A stretch of 64,000 nucleotides of DNA, taken from the NCBI GenBank assembly GCA_022496205.1, contig WTXD01000089.1:23314-87313 (forward strand). Direction: 5' to 3'. This document shows positions 20,260 through 32,556 of the stretch, piece after piece. The DNA comes from Gloeopeniophorella convolvens (Eukaryota > Basidiomycota > Agaricomycetes > Russulales). The position numbers and the translations under genes are program-made. Each line of letters opens with the position of its first letter. Within the stretch, counting starts at the first letter, position 1. The notes below the pieces were generated by a model, which ran no database searches, was not told where the DNA came from, and saw nothing but the letters and a program-made list of their open reading frames with translations.

Positions 20260-21621
20260 ATGTCTCCAGTCCCCACCAGCGTGTCCTCCGTCTCGTCCAT
20301 CGAGTTGTCCTCTCCCGCTCCTCGCCCCATCCCGAACATCGAATATCTCCGCACCGACACCGACTCCATCGCGAGTTCCCGCGCCCCGACGCCCCCTACC
20401 TTCTTTGAAGAAACCATGATGACCACCAAAGGCGTACACATTCCGATACCAGTTCCCATTCGCTCAGCATCCGTCAGCGACATCGCACCCGCGAGTCCGA
20501 AGGTAGAGGCTGTAATGGTGGAAGCAGAGCCAACGAACCCTCGCATTGAAGGAGCGGCCACCATCCTTGCCCAGTTCGTTCCCGCCTCCACTCTACCCAG
20601 GACTGGCACTCCCGTCGGCGCCACTCACGTCGTTGTGGGAAATACAATCATTGACTTAGACGAAGAATAGAGCGAGCGGAAACGCATCAAAGGATGCAAC
20701 CAGGACTACCTCGACCACCTCATCACCGCGACGTTCGAGAATACGGGGTTTAACTGGGACCTGAAATCGGTTCGTCTAACCGACATGAAGGCCCAGTTAT
20801 CCAAACGGTTCTATGAACGGATCGACGACTGCTCCTCTACGCGCTGGTACGCTTTGACGACAGACTACCGAAAAGGCATGATCGCGGAGCTCAGCAAGGA
20901 GCTCATGGCTGTCCTTACCCGACTCGCCGACAGCGCTTATCAGGCCCTCCGCCTGAAAAATCCACGACTCCCACGTAACCTTCTCGCCGAAGGCTTCTTC
21001 CGCAACGACCAGCATACCATCACCTCCGAGACCATTCGCTCGAAGTACGACGGTCGACTCATCATAGCCCCTTGGGTAAAGAAAGTCACCGACGGCCCTT
21101 GCCCGTTCATGGTGGCAGTCGAGGACGAGTACGATGAGATAGATACGTGCATCGAACTCTACGCCACCCCCGTCCGCCATAAGAAGCCCGACCACCTCGC
21201 TCTTGAAACTGAAGACCGCCTCATGACGCAGGACAACCACCTTCTCGGCATAGTCCGCGACTTGTGGGACGACGGACTCACTGCAGACGCGTTCCGTCTA
21301 GGACAGGAGATGCGTAAGCGAAAGCGCGTCCAGTACGACATCAACGCCCTCGAGAGGAAGTGCGCAGATGCTAACATGCGCATCCTCCAAATTCGACGAC
21401 AACTTGAGGCTGCTTGCCTCGAGTCCCGCGTACAACTCGTCCATAACACGCGGTTGAACTCCGTCAATCGCGTCACACCGCTGATGCACCATTGGTCGAG
21501 CAGGATCTGGGCGGAGGAGGAGACGATGCTAGCGAGACGTCTTGCGAGGCAGGGACCGGCAGAGAGAACCGAAGGTACGAGCGATCACGACGTGGATTTC
21601 GGTACGCAGAACGAGGACTGA
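20260..21621 (+). pseudogene. B1 ORF3 (unknown protein after pol), one nonsense codon
   Basis: It starts at an ATG in the context CTACCATGT. About 136 codons of Ser/Pro-rich sequence lead to an in-frame TAG at 20668-20670, where B2 and B3 have a glutamate codon. The frame then stays open to the TGA at 21619. Intact, it would be about 453 residues: a disordered N-terminus, a conserved domain beginning NQDYLDHLITATFEN, and a coiled coil near RKRVQYDINALERK. The tail reads HDVDFGTQNED. There is no signal peptide or membrane segment, so it is not an envelope gene. I do not recognise the family. It is shared by all three B elements, so it belongs to the element. Confidence 0.8.
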
Positions 21622-21639
21622 AGTCGAGGCGACTTCAGA

Positions 21640-21655
21640 CGTAAGAGGGACGCAA
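21640..21655 (+). other. B1 polypurine tract
   Basis: GTAAGAGGGACGCAA directly precedes the LTR start TGTCACG. It is close to GTGAAAGGGACGCAA of B2. Confidence 0.6.
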
Positions 21656-22198
21656 TGTCACGACTTGTACGATACATTTTCTTTTTCTTCTCATCACGAC
21701 TTGTACGATACGAGTTCCGTTCCGGCTCCATGACTCGGGGACGCTTATCTTTCACTCGTCATACTATTCCCTCATCGTTCTTGACGCGCCCCTTATGCCA
21801 TTGGATACCCATTGTACTTCTACCTAGGAGACCCACCTTGAGTCCGCTTCGACTCGGTATGACTCGATACTAGGACGTTATGTAACCTTCACTTCTCGTA
21901 GTACTTAAGGCGTAGCAGTAGTACTCTAAGGCCTTAAGCCTGTTCTCCTTTGTCAATCGACGAGGTTACCAGAGATTCCGCGTGAGGGACTTGTTCGCCC
22001 AAGTATCACGAGGTTTCCAGCCTTTGAACTCTACGTACCGGAGGCCGATTGCCTCCACTCGAAGACACCACGTCTTACCCAGGATCGCATGCACATTCAC
22101 GTGCACCATCGAGAACCGGCTCACATCGAGACCGACTTGTCGAACCTCGCTCGTCTCAGCCCTCGCCAGCTTCGCTCGCGCCGGCTCAGGCCGTGACA
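21656..22198 (+). repeat. B1 3' LTR (left copy)
   Basis: 543 bp, TGTCACGA...CCGTGACA. The next base is already element D gag, not the copia ATTAG expected from the right copy, so this is a rearrangement breakpoint. Confidence 0.92.
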
Positions 22199-22449
22199 AG
22201 TTACTTGCTGAAACTGCTCCTGAACCAACCAATGCCCCGAATTCCTCTATGCCCCAGCCTAAGATCCCAGGAAGCTTTCCCAGATCCGCTACCCTGTCTC
22301 CTGCTCCTGTCAACTCACAAATCCCATGCCCTATCGTTTCTACTCCTTCCTCTACCACTCAAAATCCACCTGTCATCATGCCCCCTTCAACCATCACCGG
22401 ACCAGCCGCTATGCCCATCCCATGTTCTGCCAGAGCCCCACACTTTTCT
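22199..22449 (+). pseudogene. Element D gag, N-terminal piece
   Basis: A proline/serine-rich frame (from LLAETAPEPTNAPNSS) abuts the B1 LTR on the left and is cut by B2 on the right. Removing B2 and one TTTCT repeat joins it in frame to the sequence at 40585 (HFSSKDCESLADF). This matches the position of TAPKFDSTKPREL in element A Gag. Confidence 0.75.
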
Positions 22450-22990
22450 TGTCACGAACTGTACGATACGTTTTCTTTTTCCTTATCTTTCCTGCACGAT
22501 ACGAGCTCCGTTCCGGTTCCATGACTCGGGGACGCTTATCTTTTCATCCGTCATACGATTCCTTCACCATTCTTGACGCGCCCCTTATGCCATTGGATAC
22601 CTACTGTACTTCTACCTAGGAGACCCACCTTGAGTCCGTTCTGACTCGGTAAGACTCGACACTAGGACATTATGTAAACCTCATCTCTTGTAGTACTTAA
22701 GGCGTAGCAGTTGTACTCTAAGGCCTTAAGCCTGTTCTCCTTTGTCAATCGACGAGGTTACCAGGGATTCCGCATGAGGGACTAGTTTGCCCAAGTATCG
22801 CGAGGTTTCCAGTCTCTGAACTCTACGTACCGGAGGCCGATTGCCTCCACTCGAAGACATCACGTCTCACCCAGGATCTCGTGCACATTCACGTGCACCA
22901 TCGAGGACTGGCTCATATCGAGACCGAACTACCGAACCTCGCTCGTCTCAGCCCTCGCCAGCCCCGCTCGCACCGGCTCAGGCCATGACA
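22450..22990 (+). repeat. B2 5' LTR
   Basis: It starts TGTCACGAACTG and ends GGCCATGACA. It is followed by TTAGAACAGGCTT, the same self-priming site as in B1, and contains the complementary AAGCCTGTTCT. Confidence 0.92.
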
Positions 22991-24580
22991 TTAGAACAGG
23001 CTTCTCAGTCTCGAGAGCTGACAATCGCAGAACTCGTTCCGCGACAGCGAAGAGCCCCCTTTGCGCAGGAAGAAAACCACGCACCCGTAGAACTCCGAGG
23101 AGAAGGAGAAAGGGCAGTCCGCCACGACTCCGAGCACGGATACTATATCGTCCTCGGAGGACGAACTCTACGAGTATACTTCTCGATCGACCAAGGCTGG
23201 AACTACGTCCAGCAGACGGGTGATCAATACCAGATCACAGGACCCGTAATCGCCCTCGGAATCCCGAGTAAAGAAACCGTCCTCCAGTGGTTTCGAGACC
23301 ACCCTATCCACGAATCCCCCGAACGAACCACACCCACGTCTGCACAGCCGCAGACTAACCGACCCGATCTCTCAGGCATCGCACAATGCCTTGAAGAAGC
23401 CGCCGCGGCACTCATTTCCCCGACATCTGATCCTACATCCTTATCAGCGCGCGAGATGGCTGAAGAAACCCGAGTCGATTCCACGATCACCGCTGCCCGT
23501 CGAGATAACGGGAAACTCACAGGAGAAGCTCCGTTTATCTTCAACGGAGAATCCAAACAATATGCCGACTTCATGCGGCAGTTCAACCTCTACGCATTCC
23601 TGAACGACAATAACTCGACGTTCACCGACCCTCTGAAGAAAATCTCCTTCTGCCTCACGTACTTCTGAGGTGCCATTGTAACCGACTGGGTCCAAAAGCA
23701 GATCGAGTGGCTCGAAAAAATCAGAGCGAACCGTGTCCATGATCCCCCAGTACCCTTCGCGACAAGGGACACCGCCTGGACGGTGTTTAAAGATATCCTT
23801 GACAAACGGTTCCTGAATCGAGGAACCGCTGTCAACGCCAAACTCCTCCTGGCGAACATGAAATTCCGAGCCCCCGAACCGATTGAGGAATACATCGGGA
23901 AGTTCCGCACTCTGGCAGAGCGAGGGAACTTTGATCTTGACGCCGAATCCACCATCATCATGTTCCTTCGATCGTTCCCAAACGCCCTCGTCCGGGAAAC
24001 CGCACGACAGGGGGGAGACGTATTCGGAGTGAACCCAGGGAGCACGCGGTGGACCTTCGACACATGGGCAGAAAAGCTGTGCGATCAACAGCTTCAGTAT
24101 CAGCTCCTGAAAGAGATCTATGGGAACCAGGAGACCACGAAGCAGCAGCCGCGATTTCAGATACGACGACCCGGAGGAGGGGGACAGCCGACACGAAACG
24201 ACGGAGTAGTTCCCATGGATGTAGACGCGTTGACGGTCAATCAGACCCAGACGCTCGTCCACCAGAAAGGGAAGAAACTCACGCCCGACGAGCGCACCCA
24301 GTACATGCAGCAAGGGCGCTGTTTCCACTGCGGACAGCAAGGACACGTTTCACGTTCCTGCCCGCAAAAGGACTCTCGTCCTAGGGAAACCAGACAGCGC
24401 CAGGTCGACACGACCAATACCACATCATCAACTCCCCCCGCGTCCTCTCCCGTTCCCGCCATTTCTCCACAGACGTTTGCAGCATATCTAGCAAACGCAT
24501 CCGACGACGAGAAGCAGTCCATCTTCAGTGTCCTCGAGAAGGACAAAGACTTCAGCGTCCAGGATTTTCAACAAGCTTGA
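22991..24580 (+). pseudogene. gag: B2 gag, one premature stop
   Basis: The frame is open from the LTR (22841) to a TGA at 23666-23668, where B1 and B3 have CGA (Arg). Beyond it the frame continues to the TGA at 24578-24580. It keeps the ten bases lost in B1 (FIFNGESKQYADFM) and a complete CX2CX4HX4C zinc knuckle, so it shows the undisturbed Gag layout of the family. No ATG begins the frame. Confidence 0.85.
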
Positions 24581-27500
24581 GTAGAGCGATCCTTACTCGA
24601 GCGATATTCAGCACCGATGTACTAGTATGACTCTCCTATGCCGAAAATGCGATCAGAGTTCCCCTATACATCCGAAGTGCGCATAAAAGGATCGACGACA
24701 AAGCCCTGGTCGACAGCGGGGCTACCGACAATATCATCGACTGGAAGGTCGTAAAGCAGCATGGCCTTCAAGTAAAACGACTCCTCCATCCTCGTATCAT
24801 CCGAAACGCGGACGGAACGAGGAACCGATCTGGTGACATAACACACTACACTGAATTCGACGTATCAGCTGGAGGAAAATCACATTCCCAGCGCTTCTAC
24901 ATTTCCAGCATCGGAGGAGAGCGTATTATCCTCGGATTTCCTTGGCTCCGACTGTTCCAACCCCCAATCTTGTGGGGCGAACGACGAGTAGCAGACGACT
25001 TTCACCCCATCACTCTCTCCACATCAGACGCATCCTCGTGGAAACCGACACCCACGACGTTTAAAGCAGGAGCACGAGTATCGAATGTCCGTTTCCTGGC
25101 GGAATGGGAAGACGAAGCATACTCCCACGTATGCCTCTATCTCGCAGGGGTAGAACCCCTGCATCTAGAACCAGAAGACGAGATTTATTTCGGGTCTCCG
25201 CCGGAGCTTGTCGACGAGGTTCGCCTCTTCCGAGTTACCCAGGCGCAACAGCTCGCAGAAGCTGCTATAGACCCGAATAAAATCAAAACCGACCCCATCC
25301 CTCCACACTATCGACGCTTCGACAAGGTGTTTAGCGAAGAAGCGGCGCAAAGATTTCCCGAGTCACGACCATGGGATCACCCCATAGACTTGAAAGAAAA
25401 TGCGCCAGCCTCGCTCCCTTGTAAAATATACCCACTATCCCCTTCCAAACAGACGGCTCTTGAGTCCTTCCTGGACGAGCATCTGAAGAAAGGATACATC
25501 CGACCATCGAGCTCCCCATACGCTTCTCCCTTCTTCTTTGTTAAAAAGAAGGACGGAAAACTTTGACCTGTACAGGATTATCGACAGCTAAACACGTACA
25601 CGGTGAAGAATAACTATCCCCTCCCGCTCATCGAGGAGATACTTCATAAACTCCAGACCGCCCGACTCTACACGAAGTTCGACGTACGGTGGGGATACAA
25701 TAATATCCGCATCAAAGAAGGTGACCAATGGAAAGCCGCATTCAAAACGAATCGAGGCTTCTTCGAACCCATGGTTATGTACTTCGGACTCACGAACTCC
25801 CTGTCCACGTTCCAAACCATGATGAACGAGCTGTTCAAGGACGAGATCGACTCCGGCCTCGTCTTCATTTACATGGATGACATACTCATTGCGACTCCCG
25901 ACGACATCGATCTCCATCGGCGTATGGTCGAACGAGTCCTCCAGAAGCTCCTCGATAACGACCTGTACCTGAAACCGGAGAAGTGCACCTTCGAAAGCAC
26001 GAAGGTGGACTACCTTGGAATGATCCTAAACGGCGACCAGATCGAGATGGATCCTGTGAAACTCGACGGTATTCGGAACTGGCCTGTTCCAAAAACCGTC
26101 AAACAGGTACGAGCGTTCCTGGGATTCGGAAACTTCTACCGCCATTTCATCAGAGACTTTGGTAAAATTGCACGACCTCTAAACGCACTTACTCAGAACG
26201 ATACCCCATTCCTTTGGACTGATAAATGTCAGACCGCTTACGAACGACTCAAAGACGCTTTCTTGTCGAACCCCGTACTTATTCACGTTGATCACGATAA
26301 ACCCTTCTTCCTCGAAACTGACGCTTCATCCTTCGCTTGCGGTGCTGTTCTTTCCCAAAAGGGTGTCGACGGACGACGACACCCTATTGCGTACTACTCT
26401 CATTCATTCGCTCCGGTCGAACAACGATACGACGTATACGATCGCGAACTCTTAGCTATAATCAAGGCACTGAAGGAATGGCGCCATTACCTAGCAGGAG
26501 CCAAGCATCCAATTACGATACTCACGGACCATCGTAACTTATTGTTCTTTAAGGAAACCCGAAAGGTCTCCACCCGTCAGTCACGGTGGCACGAAGATCT
26601 TGCCGACTTCCACTATGTGATCCAGCATGTCCCTGGGAAACTTCACACCCCTGCCGACGCACTCTCACGACGACCGGACCACGATAATGGCTCCATCGAA
26701 CATGAGGAGGTGGCCATACTTCCTCCCGAAGTCTTCGTAAACTCCACGTTCTTAACAGGAACGCCATCAATTGAAGATCGCGTCAGAGTCGCTCAACTCT
26801 GGGGCGATAAGACGAAAGCACCGACTGGATGTACGAAGCAGTCGGACGGATGGTGGCGCACCGAAAAAGGACAACTCTGGATACCGGCCGATACAGACGA
26901 AACACTCAGGCGCGATATCGTTTGCGCTCATCATGACACCCCTTCCGCTGGACACCCTGGCATTACGAATACTCAGGACTTGATACGACGACAGTGGGAC
27001 TGGCCAGGGCTTAACGAGTTCGTAAAGAGTTACATCAATGGCTGTGCCGACTGCCAGGCGCTGAAGGTCCAAACCAATCGACAGAAACCGGAACTCATGC
27101 CGATCTATGCCAACCCGGATGCCGGACCATTCCAGACAGTGTCCATGGACTTCATCGTTAAACTCCCGACATCTCGCGGTTTCGACTCGATCCTCATGGT
27201 CGTAGATCACGACTGCACAAAAGGAGCAGTATTCATACCCTGCAACGAGTCGATCACCGCCGAAGGAGTCACGAAGCTCTATTTGGATAACGTCTACCGC
27301 CGCTTTGGACTTCCTTGTCGTATCATCTCTGACCGAGACCCCCGTTTTGCATCCTCTTTCACCCGAGAACTCTGCCGACGTCTTGGCATCAGCCAAAACA
27401 TCTCGACGGCCTATCATCCCCAGACTGACGGACAGACCGAGCGTGTTAACCAACAGCTCGAGCAATACCTGAGATTCTGGGTGAACGGCAGACAGGATGA

Positions 27501-28221
27501 TTGGGTTGACTGGCTCCCCTTCGCCGATTTCTCGCATAACTCCTGGAAAAGTTCGGCGACGAAACTATCCCCATTCGAAGCCCTTATGGGCTATCACCCT
27601 CACTCTGATTGGCCAATAGGAACGGCCTCATCTATACCCCGAATCACTGATAGACTTGAACTGCTGCGCAGTCATCGCCTCGCGGCGCGAGAAGCCCTAG
27701 AATGGACAGCAGCCATGATGAAGCGGAAGGCAGGAGGTCAACTGCCTACGATGGAAGAAGGGGACCTCGTGTGGCTTGAGGGAACTCACTTACCCACAGC
27801 GTACCCAACGCTGAAACTAGCCCCTCGGCGTCATGGTCCCTTCCGCATTGTACGAAAACTGTCCCCCGTGACGTTCCAACTGGAACTTCCCTCATCGATG
27901 AAGGTTCACGACGTGTTTCACGTGTCTCGTCTTCTCCCTTATCGCGAAACACGAGAACACGGTGAAAACTTCCCCCGTCCCCCACCTGACCTTATCGAAG
28001 GAGAAGAAGAGTACGAAGTCGAATCCATCCGGAACTCCCGCTTCTTCCGCCGTCAGCTGCAGTACCTCGTGAAATGGAAGGGTTATCCAGACTCGGACAA
28101 CGAGTGGATCGCAGCCTCTGACGCTCATGCGGACGACCTGCTGACCCAGTACCATTTGAACCATCCTGATGCCGCTGGACCGACATCCGACACCCTATCT
28201 AAGCGCCGTGGTCGACGCTGA
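24577..28221 (+). pseudogene. pol: B2 Pol, two premature stops
   Basis: Same layout as B1 Pol: DSGA protease, RT with YMDD, RNase H, HHCC and DD35E integrase (with DGQTER), and a chromodomain. TGA codons at 24628-24630 and 25564-25566 replace CGA. Otherwise the frame is complete; 25603-28221 is open over 872 codons. It is in the same -1 overlap with gag as in B1. Confidence 0.9.
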
Positions 28222-28328
28222 CTATAAGAGGGGGGTAATTTTCATCGTTACCTTCAGCGACTTCAGTCACTACACAAACCACAACGTTCTATTCGACCTC
28301 TTACCCGTCTCCACTTCTCACTCCTACC

Positions 28329-29476
28329 ATGTCTCCCGTTCCCACCAACGTTTCCTCCGTCTCATCCATTGAGTCGTCCTCTCCCGCTCCTCGCCCCATC
28401 CCGAACATCGAGTATCTCCGCACCGACACCGACTCCATCGCGAGCTCCCGTGCCCCAACTCCCCCTACCTTCTTCGAGGAAACCATGATGACGACCGAAG
28501 GAGTGCGTATCCCGATACCTGTTCCCATCCGCTCAGCGTCGGTCAGCGACATCGCACCTGCGAGCCCGAAAGTAGAGGCCGTGATGGTGGAAGCAGAACC
28601 AGCGAACCCTCGCATCGAAGGAGCTGCCACCATCCTGGCACAGTTCGTCCCCGCCTCTACCTTACCCAGGACTGGTACGCCTGTCGGACCTACGCACGTC
28701 GTCGTAGGCAATACGATCATCGATTTAGACGAAGAAGAAACCGAGTGGAAGCGCGTCAAGGGACGCAACCAGGACTATCTCGACCACCTCATCACTGCGA
28801 CGTTCGAGAACACGGGGTTCAACTGGGACCTAAAGTCGGTTCGCTTAACTGACATGAAGGCCCAGTTGTCCAAACGGTTCTACGAACGAATCGACGACTG
28901 CTCTTCCCAGCGCTGGTATGCTCTGACGACGGACTACCGCAAAGGCATGATCACGGAGCTCAGCGAGGAGCTCATGGCGGTCCTCACTCGGCTGGCTGAC
29001 AATGCGTACCAGGCGCTTCGCCTGAAAAATCCACGACTTCCTCGTGACCTTCTCGCTGAAGGTTTCTTCCGGAACGACCAACACACGATCACCTCCGAGA
29101 CCATATGTTCGAAGTACGACGGTCGACTCATCATCGCCCCTTGGGTGAGGAAAGTCACCGACGCGCCTTGTCCATTCATGGTCGCGGTAGAAGATGAGTA
29201 CGACGAAATGGACACGTGTATCGAACTGTACGCCACCCCAATTCGCCATAAGAAACCCGACCACCTAGCCCTCGAAACCGAAGATCGTCTCATGGCCCAG
29301 GACAACCACCTCCTTGGCATCGTCCGCGACCTATGGGACGACGGACTCACCGCAGACGCCTTTTGCCTCGGACAGGAGATGCGCAAATGTAAGCGCGTCC
29401 AGTACGACATCGACGCGCTAGAGAGGAAGCGCGCGGATGCGAACATGCGCATACTCCAGATCCGACGACGACTCGA
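28329..29476 (+). pseudogene. B2 ORF3, 5' part (split by B3)
   Basis: Starts ATGTCTCCCG after the CTATAAGAGGGGGG spacer. It is open without stops to 29476, where the B3 LTR enters after CGACTCGA. The remainder is at 39786-40004. Removing B3 and one CTCGA copy rejoins the frame. This is the only ORF3 copy in the window with no stop or frame error of its own. Confidence 0.85.
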
Positions 29477-32400
29477 TGTCACGAACTGTACGATACAATT
29501 TCTTTTCCTTATCTTTTCCTCCCTTGTACGATACGAGCTCCGTTCCGACTCCATGACTCGGGGACGCTTATCTTTCATTCGTCATACGATTCCCTCATAC
29601 TTCTTGACGCGCCCCTTATGCCATTGGATACCTACTGTACTTCTACCTAGGAGACCCACCTTGAGTCCGCTCTGACTCGGTACGACTCGATACTAGGACG
29701 TTATGTAAACCACATTTCTCCAATACTGGTGACTATCTTTGTAAAGTGAAACATGGTAATATTCATATTATGGTCGTCTTTCCAACCATGAATATTATTT
29801 CACTATAGTAACACTGAAGTATCAGCCCCATAGTAAATACTTTTATAGAGTACATTATACTATTATTATAAAAATAAATACCTTCAACACCATTATAAAT
29901 ACAACAGTATATACTATGTCCTATACTACTAATACTACTAGATACTATAGTAAAATAAATGCTATATTATCAGCACCATTATAAACACTATAGTAAACTT
30001 AATACTATATTATTAGCATTCTAATAATTACTATAGTAAAGTATGCACTATACTATTAGTACTATTGTAAATACTATAGTAAATTGTATACTGACTATAG
30101 AATAGTATTTTAGTAAATACTATATTACTATATAATCTACTATAGTAAATACTACCAAGATAAGGATTAATTTGAGAGATTAATAAAATCTAAATAATAG
30201 ATAAGATCTGATAGTAAGATCTTAGTAGTAGAGTAGTAGTGATATAAGAGATCTTAGTAGTAGATTAAAGATAATAGATATCAGATAATAGTAATAAGAG
30301 AAGATCTAACTAATAGATTAAAAGATCTATATATCAGATAAAAGCAAAAATAAGATCTAAATAAGATTAAATCTATAGATAATGTGAGATAATAGATAAG
30401 GTTGTATTGATAGGTAGACTTATCTATTAATAGTAATCAATAAAAAGATCTAAATGATAGCTAGCTATAAATTTATAGGCTTCTTATATGTAAGACTATT
30501 AGTAGAGTGAGAGGTTGGATAAGCTTACCAGCCAATAATATTAAAACTTACTTATAGTATGCATGTAGAAGGAGGTAGGATAGAGAATATATAGGTAGAA
30601 AATAAGCTATAGTTGTAGAGATCAAGAGAAATATACTAACAGTACTATTATAGTACAAGATACATATAGGAGCATTACAAGTAGATAGTCTAGGAACTAC
30701 TGAGCAATATATAGAGTCTTATATATTACTAGAGACTCTTAAGGCACATTTAATCTAATGTTACCCTCTTAGCCTATAGAGATAAAGCTAGGTATAAGCA
30801 ATATTGTTATTACTAGTAGGTTGTATTCATGCAGCCTAGCATAGAACTCTCTACATATGAGATATTACTAATGTGAGTAGTGAATATGGGCCTTATTGGT
30901 AAAGTAGCTTTAAAGAAGTTATATGATGAGGCATATGACTGTGGTTTAAATAAGTCTAAACTTAGTTTATAAATATAAGTAGGGTGACTCACTACTAGCT
31001 AATAATAATATTAGCTAAAGTGTAACCTATTTGACCTTACTTCCTAATCTACATATAGTCTAGATCCTAGTAGCTTAGTTAGTGTATTCTTTTATAGTAT
31101 AGAGATATTCATAATAGTCTTAGCTTCTTAGCTTTAACCTTCTATAATCTACTAGAGTTAGTGGTACTTTCAGTATACTTAAAAAGCCACTATAGGCTAA
31201 GAGTGTGGCATTAGATTAAATGTGTCTTAAGAGTCTCTAGTAATATATAAGACTCTATATATTGCTCAGTAGTTCCTAGACTATCTACTTGTAATGCTCC
31301 TATATGTATCTTGTACTATAATAGTACTGTTAGTATATTTCTCTTGATCTCTACAACTATAGCTTATTTTCTACCTATATATTCTCTATCCTACCTCCTT
31401 CTACATGCATACTATAAGTAAGTTTTAATATTATTGGCTGGTAAGCTTATCCAACCTCTCACTCTACTAATAGTCTTACATATAAGAAGCCTATAAATTT
31501 ATAGCTAGCTATCATTTAGATCTTTTTATTGATTACTATTAATAGATAAGTCTACCTATCAATACAACCTTATCTATTATCTCACATTATCTATAGATTT
31601 AATCTTATTTAGATCTTATTTTTGCTTTTATCTGATATATAGATCTTTTAATCTATTAGTTAGATCTTCTCTTATTACTATTATCTGATATCTATTATCT
31701 TTAATCTACTACTAAGATCTCTTATATCACTACTACTCTACTACTAAGATCTTACTATCAGATCTTATCTATTATTTAGATTTTATTAATCTCTCAAATT
31801 AATCCTTATCTTGGTAGTATTTACTATAGTAGATTATATAGTAATATAGTATTTACTAAAATACTATTCTATAGTCAGTATACAATTTACTATAGTATTT
31901 ACAATAGTACTAATAGTATAGTGCATACTTTACTATAGTAATTATTAGAATGCTAATAATATAGTATTAAGTTTACTATAGTGTTTATAATGGTGCTGAT
32001 AATATAGCATTTATTTTACTATAGTATCTAGTAGTATTAGTAGTATAGGACATAGTATATACTGTTGTATTTATAATGGTGTTGAAGGTATTTATTTTTA
32101 TAATAATAGTATAATGTACTCTATAAAAGTATTTACTATGGGGCTGATACTTCAGTGTTACTATAGTGAAATAATATTCATGGTTGGAAAGACGACCATA
32201 ATATGAATATTACCATGTTTCACTTTACAAAGATAATCACCAGGGCTCATTTCTCGTAGTACTTAAGGCGTAGCAGTTGTACTCTAAGGCCTTAAGCCTG
32301 TTCTCCTTTGTCAATCGACGAGGTTACCAGGGATTCCGCGTGAGGGACTTGTCTGCCCAAGTATCGCGAGGTTTCCAGCTTTTGACTTCTACGTACCGGA

Positions 32401-32556
32401 GGCCGATTGCCTCCACTCGAAGACATCACGTCTTACCCAGGATCCCGTGCACACTCTCGTGCACCGTCGAGGACCGGCTCACATCGAGACCGACTTAACG
32501 AACCTTGCTCGTCTCAGCCCTCGCCAGCCCCACTCGCGCCGGCTCAGGCCGTGACA
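29477..32556 (+). repeat. B3 5' LTR, split by FB2
   Basis: The outer parts add up to 545 bp and match the 3' LTR at 39242-39785. The TTAGAACAGGCTT primer site follows at 32557. Confidence 0.9.
29721..32248. mobile_element. Foldback element FB2
   Basis: 2528 bp with arms of about 1.05 kb and a loop at about 30779-31190. The 7-bp target duplication ATTTCTC is perfect (29714-29720, 32249-32255), and an 8-bp reading CATTTCTC also fits. The ends match FB1: CAATACTGGTGAC on the left and TAATCACCAGGGCTC on the right. The loop is the reverse complement of the FB1 loop even though the ends have the same orientation. Confidence 0.87.

Larger units (their letters stand above)
12211..22198 (+). repeat. 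Left arm of a ~10 kb inverted duplication
   Basis: This stretch, from the end of element A's interior through its 3' LTR, 62 bp of flank, the copia 5' end and all of B1, is repeated inverted at 54070-64000. The arms differ by scattered substitutions and by small deletions, mostly in the right arm. The right arm reaches the window edge, so the true repeat may be longer on that side. The left arm stops exactly at the last base of the B1 3' LTR. Confidence 0.93.
14389..22198 (+). mobile_element. Ty3/gypsy chromovirus B1 (left copy)
   Basis: A complete element with 543-bp LTRs, gag, pol with chromodomain, and a third ORF before the 3' LTR. The LTR ends are TGTCACGA and CCGTGACA. The 5' target duplication ATTAG (14384-14388) has no partner at 22199. 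The inverted copy at 54070-61826 does have both copies. The two LTRs of this copy differ at roughly half a dozen positions. Confidence 0.92.

Noticed and set aside
20260..21621. Envelope gene, from its position after pol
   Set aside because: No signal peptide, no hydrophobic membrane segment and no cysteine pattern of a surface glycoprotein.
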